Positions 1 through 8,002 of a DNA stretch of 64,000 bases are shown here, one piece after another. The position numbers and the translations under genes were made by a program. The stretch's first letter is position 1. Each line of letters opens with the position of its first letter. Source of the stretch: Chitinophaga sp. (GTDB lineage: Bacteria > Bacteroidota > Bacteroidia > Chitinophagales > Chitinophagaceae); contig NZ_JAGHZS010000010.1 in the NCBI RefSeq assembly GCF_017745275.1, positions 372,001 through 436,000 on the forward strand, written 5' to 3'. A model generated the notes under the pieces. The model made no database searches. It was not told where the DNA came from and worked only from the letters and a program-made list of their open reading frames with translations.

Positions 1-684
1 ACCATCTACAGTATTATCATCATTGATATAATCGAAAGTGGCTTCATACTTTTCAAAAATGTTATGCAGACTCGCCATCGTATTCCGCGCTTCTTCCGAA
101 TATTTCTCTGGCGCCCCTTTTTGTACATTCACCACCTGTACGGGCACCTGGAAAGCATCCAGCACTTCATACAACTGATGCACGGGAATTGCCGTATGAT
201 CTTTCAGGTCTGTGGCAAAGACCACCGATTTCATACCTCGGCCGATATTGGTATCTTTAGGTACAATTAATACCGGTACTTTACTCTCTTCAATCATCAT
301 GGAAGTGGTATTGCCCAACAACAGCTTCTCCAGGCCAGACCGGCCCGATACGCCCATTACCACGATATCTATCTCTTCCTGCTTACATAACTCGCTGATA
401 TAGCTGGGCAGGGGATAGTCTTCTGTGCGCAGGTCTACTTTAATATCTTTCACCATAGATTTCAGTCGGTCCTGTACCATGGCCAGTTGGGAAATACTGT
501 CTATATACATCTCCTGTGTACCCTGCGAATTACCGATAGGCAGGTCTGTTCCACCAATCACCGTTTGATAGGCATGATATAACAGGATGCGTTGAATCCC
601 CAAAGCCCCGGCTATTTCCGCGGCATATTCCGCAGCACGGAAGGCATTCTCGGAGAAATCGGTCAGTATGAGCATCGTTTTCAT
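1..684 (-). CDS. Universal stress protein, tandem UspA type (3' end outside window)
   Basis: The minus strand is open from an ATG at 684 to the window edge, 228 codons without a stop, so the C-terminus is missing. The protein begins MKTMLILTDFSENAF, the usual first strand and loop of a UspA domain. Around residues 110-135 it has VVMGVSGRSGLEKLLLGNTT, which matches the nucleotide-binding G-2x-G-9x-G-S/T signature of ATP-binding Usp proteins. A second domain starts near residue 150 with MKSVVFATDLKDH, so this is a tandem two-domain Usp of about 280 residues, common in Bacteroidota. It probably acts as a cytoplasmic stress protein; the ligand and partners cannot be told. The 245 bp between it and the next gene hold no convincing gene. 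Confidence 0.9.
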   Translation of the reverse strand, partial: MKTMLILTDFSENAFRAAEYAAEIAGALGIQRILLYHAYQTVIGGTDLPIGNSQGTQEMYIDSISQLAMVQDRLKSMVKDIKVDLRTEDYPLPSYISELCKQEEIDIVVMGVSGRSGLEKLLLGNTTSMMIEESKVPVLIVPKDTNIGRGMKSVVFATDLKDHTAIPVHQLYEVLDAFQVPVQVVNVQKGAPEKYSEEARNTMASLHNIFEKYEATFDYINDDNTVDG

Positions 685-929
685 AAATACGTGTTTTATT
701 AGATGTACAACTACCTATAAGGTTAAACAAATAATAATAGGGGGATGTTCGGAAAAGGTAATTTTGTTCCTGCCCGGGATGTCCATTTCTGTGATAAAGT
801 GTCCGTATTTGAACATCTGCCGGCATTGTTATACCAGCAACCCCGCTATGGTATTAGAGGTGGCTAAATGGCATTTTTTTGGCTAACGGAAGCATACCTT
901 TATCATGTATTGTTATAATCATACTTTTT

Positions 930-3341
930 ATGATCAAAAACTATATAAAGATCGCCTGGCGTAGCCTTACGAGGAGTAAAGCTTACGCGCTGATCAATAT
1001 CACCGGCCTCACAGTTGGTATTGCCTGCTGCGTGCTTATCATGTTGTACGTAAAGGACGAACTTTCCTATGATCGTTATCATCAGCATTATAACGAGATA
1101 TACCGCGTAGTGCAGGCATTCCGCAATCCCGGGGGAAAAGAGTTGCCCCCTCCGGCTCCGGAAGAGTACCAGGTTTGGGGCTGCGCACCGGTAGGCCCCG
1201 TACTGAGTACATATTTTCCGGAAGTATTAAAAGTAACGCAGTTTACCAGCCCGCTGACAGTGTTGATGGAGTATGGCGACAAGCGCTTCCAGGAAAGCAA
1301 CCTGCTGTTTGCCGACTCTTCTACGTTCGATATCTTCAGTTGGAAGTTATTATCCGGCGACAGGGCCACCGCGCTTAAAAATCCCTATAACATTGTGCTG
1401 ACCCAAAGTATGGCGAAGAGATATTTTGGAGATGCAGACCCTATTGGGAAAGCGTTTAAGGCAGAAGATCTTACGCTGACAGTATCCGGGGTGATGGAAG
1501 ATGTGCCGGCCAATTCTCACTTTACATTTTCTGCCCTGATCTCGATGAGTACCTTCCGGAAAATACGTCCGGGCATTTTTGACCAGTGGGGGTATGTAGA
1601 TTTTTATACGTATTTCCTGGTGCCGGAGCATACCGATATAACAGCTATGCAGGCTAAAGTACCCGGATTTTTAAAGCAATATCATCCCGGTGCAACAGAA
1701 AGTAACTACACTATTGCCTTTGAGCCATTGAAGAACGCCTACCTGCATTCCGCGGCCATGCGGCAGCCTGGACCTACCGGCAGTATGGCCAACGTATATA
1801 TCTTTTCGCTGGTAGCAGCTTTCATCCTGTTTATTGCGGGCATTAATTTTATTAACCTGACAACAGCCCGCTCTATGGAAAGGGCAAAAGAAATAGGTGT
1901 ACGTAAAGCGGTAGGCGCTTATCAACAGGGGCTTATTTTCCAATACCTGATAGAAGCTGTTTTAATTGCGGCATTGGCTACTATCGCAGCGTTGGCGATG
2001 GTGGTGTTGTTGCTGCCACTGGTGCGGGAGCTGTCCGGTAAGCCATTGGCGTACGCAGATTTGCTCAACTGGAAAATGGGACTGTTGCTGGCGGTAACGC
2101 CATTGCTGGTTGGAATACCCGCAGGCATCTATCCTGCCTGGGTGCTGGCTCGCTTTAAGCCGGCACTGGTGTTGAAAGGAAAATTTGATAGTTCTACCAA
2201 AGGCATACAATTGAGAAGAGGGCTGGTAATATTTCAGTTTAGCTTGTCTATTGCCCTGATTGCCTGTACGGCTATTGTATATACACAACTGGATCACCTG
2301 CGGACCCGCAACCTGGGCTTCCGGCAGGATCAGATGCTGGTGATAGATTACGGCGGCGATGCTACTGTCAATAAGAACATAGAAACCGTGAAAGCCAGGT
2401 TGGCAGAAAATCCTGCAGTGCAGTCCATTACCGCCTCCCGCGCTGTGCCGGGCGATTTCTTCCCCAATGCCGGTACCGGCATTGTCAACAGCAATGGAGA
2501 AATGCGACAGCTTGATCCGGCTATCTACGAAGTAGACTACGATTTTTTCAAAGCCTACGAAATGAAGATGGCGGCGGGCCGCGCTTATGACAGGGCGTTT
2601 CCGGGAGATACCACTTACTCCCTGATTGTGAATGAAGCTGCTGCGAGGCAGTATGGCTATGCTAAGCCGGAGGGTATCGTCGGCAAAAATTTTGAACAAT
2701 GGGGCCGCAAAGGCACTGTTGTAGGCGTAGTGAAAGATTTTAATTATCAGTCGCTGCACAAAAAAGTAGAACCGCTTACCATCCGCATGGCAGAAGACAA
2801 CGGCAAGAATAAAATATCCCTGCGCATAAAATCCGGCGACCTTTCTAAAACCATTGCGGAATTAGAACGTACCTGGAATGCGATGGAGCCACAGCGGCCA
2901 TTCCGCTATAATTTCCTGGATCAGGCGTTCAACGATCAATACAAACAGGATGTACGCTTTGGGCAAATATTCGGTGCTTTCGGCAGCCTGACCATCTTCA
3001 TTGCCTGCCTGGGGTTATTTGGCCTGGCCACTTATTCCACAGAAAAACGACTCAAGGAAATTGGTATCCGCAAAGTATTGGGAGCTTCTGTTTCCAATAT
3101 CGTGGCGTTGTTGTCCGGTGATTTTGTAAAACTTGTCCTGATAGCGATATTAATTGCCACTCCGTTGGGTTGGTGGGGCATGCATCGCTGGCTGGAAGGT
3201 TTCGCTTATCGTGTAAATATCCACTGGTGGACTTTTGGACTGGCAGGCCTGGCGGCGGTGCTGATAGCGCTGCTGACAGTAGGCTTCCTGGCGCTGAGAG
3301 CGGCAACTATGAACCCGGTGCGATCATTGAAAGCGGAGTAG
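930..3341 (+). CDS. ABC transporter permease, MacB/FtsX type (two periplasmic core domains)
   Basis: An 803-residue membrane protein starting MIKNYIKIAWRSLTRSK. One membrane helix lies at about residues 20-40, then a large periplasmic MacB_PCD-like domain, three helices from about 290 to 430 with the motif ERAKEIGVRKAVGA near 316-329, a second periplasmic domain, and three C-terminal helices preceded by EKRLKEIGIRKVLGAS near 705. This doubled layout is typical of the large FtsX-type permeases that Bacteroidota carry in many copies. Such proteins usually work with an ATPase that moves lipoproteins or peptides or expels toxic compounds; no ATPase gene is adjacent, so the substrate is unknown. 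I chose ATG 930 over an in-frame start at 879 because the family normally begins with this MIKNY-type sequence. The gene ends in TAG, showing that TAG is a normal stop here. Confidence 0.92.
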   Translation: MIKNYIKIAWRSLTRSKAYALINITGLTVGIACCVLIMLYVKDELSYDRYHQHYNEIYRVVQAFRNPGGKELPPPAPEEYQVWGCAPVGPVLSTYFPEVLKVTQFTSPLTVLMEYGDKRFQESNLLFADSSTFDIFSWKLLSGDRATALKNPYNIVLTQSMAKRYFGDADPIGKAFKAEDLTLTVSGVMEDVPANSHFTFSALISMSTFRKIRPGIFDQWGYVDFYTYFLVPEHTDITAMQAKVPGFLKQYHPGATESNYTIAFEPLKNAYLHSAAMRQPGPTGSMANVYIFSLVAAFILFIAGINFINLTTARSMERAKEIGVRKAVGAYQQGLIFQYLIEAVLIAALATIAALAMVVLLLPLVRELSGKPLAYADLLNWKMGLLLAVTPLLVGIPAGIYPAWVLARFKPALVLKGKFDSSTKGIQLRRGLVIFQFSLSIALIACTAIVYTQLDHLRTRNLGFRQDQMLVIDYGGDATVNKNIETVKARLAENPAVQSITASRAVPGDFFPNAGTGIVNSNGEMRQLDPAIYEVDYDFFKAYEMKMAAGRAYDRAFPGDTTYSLIVNEAAARQYGYAKPEGIVGKNFEQWGRKGTVVGVVKDFNYQSLHKKVEPLTIRMAEDNGKNKISLRIKSGDLSKTIAELERTWNAMEPQRPFRYNFLDQAFNDQYKQDVRFGQIFGAFGSLTIFIACLGLFGLATYSTEKRLKEIGIRKVLGASVSNIVALLSGDFVKLVLIAILIATPLGWWGMHRWLEGFAYRVNIHWWTFGLAGLAAVLIALLTVGFLALRAATMNPVRSLKAE

Positions 3342-3360
3342 GAGCGGAGAAGATATGAGG

Positions 3361-3402
3361 AAAGCTATTGTTGCGTTTAGGCGTAGCAGTAGCTTTTTGT
3401 TT
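3361..3402 (+). terminator. Hairpin with T-run behind the ABC permease; possible remnant of the palindromic repeat family
   Basis: AAAGCTATTG at 3361-3370 pairs with CAGTAGCTTT at 3387-3396 (one G-U pair) and is followed by a T-rich run, 19 bp behind the TAG stop of the permease. It works on paper as an intrinsic terminator. The arm AAAGCTATTG and the run AGCTTTTTG also match the core of the long palindromes at 48473 and 55870, so it may be a decayed copy. Confidence 0.6.
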
Positions 3403-3505
3403 TTAGGGAGGAGAATTTTTTTATCTTTCAGGGTAGGAGCCCTGAAGATGACTGTAGCGGCAATAGAGACGATGGGTATATTTAATTTAAATGAATTTTT
3501 TAAAA

Positions 3506-3838
3506 ATGGGCATATATAATACCCTGCATCTGAAGAATGTTGTTTGCCTTAATTGTCAGCATACGCAAAACTGGATCGCTCAATTTCATTATGGAGATTG
3601 CTGGCAGTTTGAATATCAATTATTCGATGAGTTGCGATGGAATGGCAATGATACCGGAGCCCCGGGAGCGTCGATCGTACTCGTGGAAGGGATTACGGAA
3701 AAGGGTTGTCAGCAATGTTCATCGGAATTTTATGTACGTATTTTTATTGACGATAATAAAATAGTATCAGCATCTTTAGCGGTGAAGAATATACGATTTC
3801 CAGAGGAGGCAGAAGACGATTATTGGGTAATTAATTGA
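3506..3838 (+). CDS. Small hypothetical protein with two CxxC pairs (zinc-ribbon-like)
   Basis: A 110-residue protein if started at ATG 3506 (MGIYNTLHLK); an in-frame ATG at 3491 would add five residues. It has CLNC at about residues 15-18 and CQQC near 72-75, spaced as in a four-cysteine zinc ribbon, and the sequence between them is rich in aromatic residues (YGDCWQFEYQ). No signal peptide or membrane helix is visible, so it should be cytoplasmic. I do not recognise a named family. It opens an AT-rich run of small, unrelated soluble genes, which resembles the orphan immunity-gene arrays seen beside polymorphic toxins; no toxin gene is present, so that role is only a guess. Confidence 0.7.
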   Translation: MGIYNTLHLKNVVCLNCQHTQNWIAQFHYGDCWQFEYQLFDELRWNGNDTGAPGASIVLVEGITEKGCQQCSSEFYVRIFIDDNKIVSASLAVKNIRFPEEAEDDYWVIN

Positions 3839-3866
3839 TTAAGGAGACTTTAAATTATATGACCGT

Positions 3867-4244
3867 ATGAAACTGATCGGAAGTATGGCAGAGCAGGAGT
3901 ATCGGAAGTAGCTTGTCAGCTCTCATCAATGGCTATTTGGATCTGATCTCATATCTGTTGGTGAAAGAGGAGCTGGCCTCATAGCTATTTTGAAGGCACA
4001 CTATCCGCAGATGATAACAGCATATATTATTAGCTCGATCCCTGAACAGGAGGAGGATCTTTATGAAGTATTAATTAATGATGAACTGATAGTGAATGTA
4101 GAACTTAGCCATGATAGTCTTGTCGCGCCAATAATTGATTCGATTACGGTTAAACAATATTTGCATAAACTTAGTAAAAGTAAGCAGATACAATTGGCGG
4201 TGGCGCTGGATCTTGTTAAAAATGATTTGAAGGAAAGCAATTAA
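3867..4244 (+). pseudogene. Small hypothetical gene interrupted by an in-frame TAG at 3909-3911
   Basis: An ATG at 3867 opens a frame (MKLIGSMAEQEYRK) that meets TAG after 14 codons and then continues in the same frame for 111 more codons to TAA at 4244. The part behind the stop (LVSSHQWLFGS, then ITAYIISSIPEQEEDLYEVL) is well-formed protein with an acidic middle and a conserved-looking end. From memory, relatives in Bacteroidota begin with a similar MK.IGSM segment and read straight through. This suggests a single gene of about 125 residues broken by a nonsense mutation. If the downstream part is still made, it would have to start at TTG 3990 or ATG 4011. Function unknown; it sits in the same run of immunity-like genes. 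Confidence 0.55.
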
Positions 4245-4346
4245 GGGATGCTTACGGCAACGTAAGGAAATTGCTGGGTGAGCATCTGCATAAATTCATT
4301 GAAGTCTGGTATTTCTATTACCTTTTCATCCTTATAATTTTCTTCG
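4241..4346 (-). pseudogene. Possible C-terminal gene remnant on the minus strand
   Basis: On the minus strand a frame ending at TAA 4243-4241 reads DEENYKDEKVIEIPDF and then NEFMQMLTQQFPYVAVSIP, which looks like the tail of a small protein rather than random translation. No start codon is nearby and the frame meets a TAG just upstream, so at most it is a fragment. It fills the gap between two plus-strand small genes. This call rests on sequence character alone. Confidence 0.25.
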
Positions 4347-4384
4347 TCTAGTATCCCTTGCTAATCCTTAAATTTTGAATTTTT

Positions 4385-4813
4385 ATGAATTTTGTAGAAC
4401 GTAATGCATTTAAAGGGTTTGGCCAGCCAGTATTATTAGGAAGAAGGTTGACTGTTTATAGTGTGGTATTTTATGCTAGTGTCAGAGAAAGTATAAAAGA
4501 TTTTTTAGAAGAATTTGATGTATCTATGGCTGAGTTGAAATCAGCGATATCTTATTGTAAGAATAGATAGTGTAATGTTATGCTTTATTCAACGGATAAG
4601 TATTGTGATGGATGTGTTTTGCGTAGTATCTCCGATGGTTGGAAACCGATAAATAAAGATGATTTTAAGGAAGAGGATGGAATCTCATATTCTAAAGACG
4701 GTAGTGTTATTGTTTTAGGGACATTATCAGAATTAGATGATTCTGAATTTGGGCAAATGGGCTGGATTTTGGCCGAAAAAGTAGAGGAGCGGATATTGAA
4801 TGGAGCAGGATAA
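4385..4813 (+). pseudogene. DUF433-like small protein split by an in-frame TAG at 4568-4570
   Basis: The first half (4385-4570, 61 residues) has PVLLGRRLTVYSVV and ends in an SAISYCKNR segment, resembling the DUF433/antitoxin-like fold (G.P...GRRLTV...). It stops at TAG 4568-4570. The same frame continues at once with CNVMLYSTDKYCDGC and runs to TAA at 4813; this second half can start at ATG 4580 and gives 77 residues with CDGCVLRSISDGW. From memory, relatives carry both parts in one protein with a cysteine right after the YC element, as the readthrough would give here. I therefore read this as one gene of about 142 residues broken by a nonsense codon. Two separate overlapping-operon genes are the alternative. 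No toxin partner is visible. Confidence 0.55.
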
Positions 4814-4831
4814 GAATCGCCGAATAATGTT

Positions 4832-5245
4832 TTAAATACATAGATAATAAGACCTGGTCAACAACCATGTCTTATTACCTATGTGCAAATGCCTTCTTAG
4901 TTCCGCGTTTTGTAACCAACTATCTATAGTATATAAGATACAGCGTTTATCTTCTTCAGGTAATGAGCTGATCTCATTAAGGCGCTGTAGCATGGCAGGG
5001 TCTTTAAATGTATTACTGTTGGCAGCTTCACCCAATAAGTAACCCACGGTTGTATCCAGGAGTCGGGCTAAATTTTTAGCGACTTCAATGGAGGGCAACA
5101 TCTCATCACGTTCATACTTCCCTACGATAGTATAAGAAGTCTTCATTTGTTTAGCCAACTCTTGTTGGGAAAGGCTTTTAGCTTTTCTGCACTCTCCAAC
5201 ACTTTTACCGGAAAGTAGGGGCTAATAGTTGTTGGGTCTAAACAT
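4832..5245 (-). pseudogene. XRE-family HTH regulator with in-frame TAG at 5222-5224
   Basis: The readable part carries a clear XRE/HTH_3 domain: LSQQELAKQM, then GKYERDEMLPSIEVAKNLA and TTVGYLLGE, followed by a short acidic tail (MLQRLNEISSLPEEDK). Helix 1 (GKSVGECRKAKSLSQQ) lies in the same frame upstream but has no start codon; the frame reaches back to ATG 5245 (MFRPNNY) only across a TAG at 5222-5224. The intact gene would have encoded 137 residues. A shortened protein from TTG 5158 or the in-frame ATG about 12 bp inside would lack helix 1 and is unlikely to bind DNA normally. It is divergent from the small gene at 5318. Probably a decaying repressor; a sequencing error is possible. Confidence 0.65.
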
Positions 5246-5317
5246 TGGGTTACAAAAAGAGTTACAAATGCAGGGAGAAATATTTATTTAATTATCTTTC
5301 GTTGTAATATAAGCATT

Positions 5318-5698
5318 ATGAGAAGTGCCTTTATCATAACGGATGCTGAGTTTTCCCTGTCCGATTTTAAACTATACACAGAGGGGATACTTGATTTTGA
5401 GTATGTAAATAATAAAGAACTTTCGTTTCACCTAAAAGATGTTGAACGGGGTTATTTTTTCCTTTCATTGGATAACAACATATTTAATTTGATGGAGAAA
5501 AAGGAACAGGAAATTGTTACATCGCATTTTGCTGCTTTCAACATTTTTTCCTGTACTTTCCATTACTTTGATATACTCAGTACACTGGTAAATGCGATAC
5601 CCGCTGATAGGAAGGTAATCATTGACAATGATAATATGACTTTCAGGGAGCGGGCGGAATTTTTAGCAATTAGATCTTATGAAGAATTTAGTGCGTAA
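5318..5698 (+). CDS. Small hypothetical protein of the immunity-like island
   Basis: A 126-residue soluble protein (MRSAFIITDAEFSLSDF) without signal peptide, membrane helix or a motif I know. It is rich in Phe, Asp and Glu and has the alternating strand/helix look of small immunity-type proteins, for example KLYTEGILDFEYV and FHYFDILSTLVNAIP. The gene starts 72 bp from the divergent HTH regulator, so that regulator could once have controlled it. The AT content is clearly higher than that of the housekeeping genes on either side. Function unknown. Confidence 0.65.
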   Translation: MRSAFIITDAEFSLSDFKLYTEGILDFEYVNNKELSFHLKDVERGYFFLSLDNNIFNLMEKKEQEIVTSHFAAFNIFSCTFHYFDILSTLVNAIPADRKVIIDNDNMTFRERAEFLAIRSYEEFSA

Positions 5699-5733
5699 GG
5701 GTTTATTTGTAAACACGTATTTCTTTTAATAGC

Positions 5734-6105
5734 ATGTACAGCTTAATTATTAAGAACAAAATTAGTTTAAATGATATTGAAGAATGTTTGATCTTGTTTT
5801 TTAAAGAGATGGGCGTGTCCGTAGCTCCATTTGATATGAATGGGGATCAAATTGAAGATGTATTGTTCGATTGTTCAGGAATCAAAGGAGACTTTTGCAC
5901 TCAATTGTTTGTGTATACGAAGATGGTATTTGATGTGAGATACCTGGCCGACCTGATTTGTAAAGCACTTAAAACAGAGGTATTGATAGCCGATAATAGT
6001 TTGAACCCATTTTCCTGGATTTTAATTACGGAGAAGGAAGAGCGGATAGTTTATCAGCGCATAGAAGATAATGATGAAAATCTATTTTTAATTGTAAAAA
6101 ATTAA
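5734..6105 (+). CDS. Small hypothetical protein of the immunity-like island
   Basis: A 123-residue acidic soluble protein (MYSLIIKNKISLNDIEE) with no motif I recognise. It carries an FKEMGVSVAPFDMNGDQIED stretch, then a region with KALKTEVLIADNSLNPFSWI, and ends ENLFLIVKN. It follows the previous gene by 35 bp in the same direction and is likely co-transcribed with it. It is the last gene of the AT-rich island; composition changes sharply before the SDR gene at 6233. Orphan immunity protein is one possible identity but nothing in the sequence proves it. Confidence 0.65.
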   Translation: MYSLIIKNKISLNDIEECLILFFKEMGVSVAPFDMNGDQIEDVLFDCSGIKGDFCTQLFVYTKMVFDVRYLADLICKALKTEVLIADNSLNPFSWILITEKEERIVYQRIEDNDENLFLIVKN

Positions 6106-6232
6106 TTTATAAGAAAGCGCAACAAATAATAACCTTCCTTCCTGAGCCACCCAACAAACCACATTTGAGCCGTTCAACAAAACCCCGCTCCCCATTCCTC
6201 CCGACCTTTGTCTCAACAAAAAAGAAATCATC

Positions 6233-7114
6233 ATGACAAAGATTTGGTTTATTACAGGAAGTTCCCGCGGCCTCGGACGCAGCCTCACCGAAGCAGTATT
6301 AGCAACAGGCGACCGCGTTGTCGCCACTGCCAGAAACACCGCGCAATTACAAGACCTCGTTGCTACTTACGGTGAGCAATTACTCGTACTAAAACTCGAT
6401 GTTACCAATAACGAAGATATCCGGCAGGCCGTAGCCGCCGCCATTAAGCACTTTGGTAGGATAGATGTGCTGGTAAATAACGCCGGCTTCGGCATCTCCG
6501 GTGCGGCGGAAGCCTATACAGAAGAACAGGTGCGCAGTCAGCTGGAGACCAATTTATACGCACCTATTGCCATCACAAGGGCGGTATTACCTCATATGCG
6601 CCAACAACGCTCCGGCCGTATTTTACAAATCAGTTCTATCGGCGGAAGAGTAGGCAATGCCGGGTTAACCATGTACCAGGCGGCCAAGTTCGGACTGGCA
6701 GGCTTTACGGAAGCATTGGCCAAAGAAGTGGCGCCATTGGGCATTCGTGTTACGGCTATAGAACCAGGTGGCTTCCGGACCGACTGGGGCGGCGCTTCCA
6801 TGACCTACGCCCCCAAAGTAGAAGGATATGAATCCACTGTAGATTGGATAAATGAATTTTTAAGAACCGGCAACTATACACCTATCGGCGATCCTGATAA
6901 AGCCGCCAGAGTAATGGTGCAACTGGCAGATCATCCGAACCCTCCGGTGCACCTGGTATTAGGCAGTGAAGCCGCCACTATTTTAAAGAAAGCCGACGAA
7001 ACAAGAAAAGCAGAATTCGAAGAATGGCTGGCAGTAACCACTTCAACGGACCATGACGATGCCGTTGATTTCCTGGATACCGAAGTAGGACGGGCATTTA
7101 CCGCAAAGCAATAA
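6233..7114 (+). CDS. SDR-family NAD(P)-dependent oxidoreductase
   Basis: A 293-residue classical short-chain dehydrogenase. The Rossmann glycine motif TGSSRGLG is at residues 8-15, LDVTNNEDI near 60 binds the adenine side, NNAGFG is near 83, the catalytic serine is in ISSIGGRVG and the Tyr-Lys pair in YQAAK. The arginine pattern SSRGLGRS followed by ATARN suggests NADPH. The C-terminal extension past residue 240 is longer than in minimal SDRs. Substrate unknown. The AraC-type regulator starts 34 bp downstream in the same direction, so the two probably form a unit in which the regulator responds to the enzyme's substrate. Confidence 0.92.
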   Translation: MTKIWFITGSSRGLGRSLTEAVLATGDRVVATARNTAQLQDLVATYGEQLLVLKLDVTNNEDIRQAVAAAIKHFGRIDVLVNNAGFGISGAAEAYTEEQVRSQLETNLYAPIAITRAVLPHMRQQRSGRILQISSIGGRVGNAGLTMYQAAKFGLAGFTEALAKEVAPLGIRVTAIEPGGFRTDWGGASMTYAPKVEGYESTVDWINEFLRTGNYTPIGDPDKAARVMVQLADHPNPPVHLVLGSEAATILKKADETRKAEFEEWLAVTTSTDHDDAVDFLDTEVGRAFTAKQ

Positions 7115-7148
7115 GTGAAGGCGTCAAAAAATAGTATCTTGTAATAGT

Positions 7149-7931
7149 ATGTCGAAGCAAATAGTATATTCCTGTTATGTGAACAGGAGCAGGGAAGGAG
7201 AGCAGTTTGTGCCGGTGCATGTATTCAACTACCAGATCTCCGGTTCCATCACTTTCAATGATGGGCAGCAATCCATTGTCCTCAATGAAGGCGACTTCGG
7301 TTTTTTCCGGCGGAATAGCCTGGTGAAGTTCCTGAAGCAGCCACCGGAGAACGGAGATTTTAAAACCATCTCCATATACCTGGATGAAGACACACTCCGC
7401 GAATTTAGTATGGAATACGGCTATACGGCTGGCAGGCAAGCGGAAGCCCCGGTAATAACACTACTGAAGCCTAATCCGCTTTATACGGGATATATGCAGT
7501 CGCTACAGCCTTACGACGCCTTGAACAACGATGGCAATGAGCCGCTGATGAAACTGAAGTTGAAAGAAGCTATTTTGCTGCTGCTGAAAGGCAACCCGGA
7601 ATTGAAAGACACGCTATTTGATTTTAGTATCCCTGGCAAAATAGACCTCGAAGCATTTATGCAGCAGAACTTCCACTTCAATGTGGAGCTGAAAAGATTT
7701 GCTTACCTCACAGGCAGAAGCCTGGCTACTTTCAAGCGCGACTTCGAAAAAATATTCCATACTTCTCCCAGTCGATGGCTACAGCAAAAACGCTTACAGG
7801 AAGCCTATTACCTGATCAAGGAAAAGCATCGTAAAACCTCCGATGTATACCTGGAAGTAGGATTTGAAGACCTCTCACATTTCTCCTTCGCATTTAAAAA
7901 GGCCTATGGTGTAGCGCCGTCGGCGATATAA
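7149..7931 (+). CDS. AraC-family transcriptional regulator
   Basis: A 260-residue regulator. The N-terminal half looks like a cupin-type sensor (VFNYQISGSITFND, GDFGFFRRNSLVKF). The C-terminal 100 residues hold the two helix-turn-helix units: LKRFAYLTGRSLATFKRDF and TSDVYLEVGFEDLSHFSFAF, followed by the conserved KKAYGVAPS end. It lies directly behind the SDR gene at 6233, which is the most likely target. It is followed by a bidirectional hairpin terminator and then convergent genes. Confidence 0.92.
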   Translation: MSKQIVYSCYVNRSREGEQFVPVHVFNYQISGSITFNDGQQSIVLNEGDFGFFRRNSLVKFLKQPPENGDFKTISIYLDEDTLREFSMEYGYTAGRQAEAPVITLLKPNPLYTGYMQSLQPYDALNNDGNEPLMKLKLKEAILLLLKGNPELKDTLFDFSIPGKIDLEAFMQQNFHFNVELKRFAYLTGRSLATFKRDFEKIFHTSPSRWLQQKRLQEAYYLIKEKHRKTSDVYLEVGFEDLSHFSFAFKKAYGVAPSAI

Positions 7932-7950
7932 CAGCGCAGGAAATGGGTGT

Positions 7951-7983
7951 CCGGTAAAATGACGATCAGCGGTGTTTTACCGG
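7951..7983. terminator. Bidirectional hairpin terminator between convergent genes
   Basis: CCGGTAAAA at 7951-7959 pairs perfectly with TTTTACCGG at 7975-7983 around a 15-nt loop. It lies between the stop of the AraC gene (7931) and the stop of the minus-strand bestrophin-like gene (8003), so it can serve both transcripts. Confidence 0.6.
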
Positions 7984-8002
7984 GCATCTATCTTCAGCAA
8001 AA

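Noticed and set aside
530..886. Short frames on both strands upstream of the ABC permease
   Set aside because: They overlap the universal stress protein or the 245-bp gap, and neither has a motif or a plausible ribosome site.
1962..2759. 265-codon open frame on the minus strand inside the ABC permease gene
   Set aside because: It lies fully antisense to a well-conserved permease, and its translation has the low-complexity look of a shadow frame.
3867..5245. General reassignment of TAG as a sense codon
   Set aside because: Ordinary genes in the window end in TAG (ABC permease at 3341, lactonase-like gene at 45678), so TAG is a normal stop; only local readthrough or decay remains possible.
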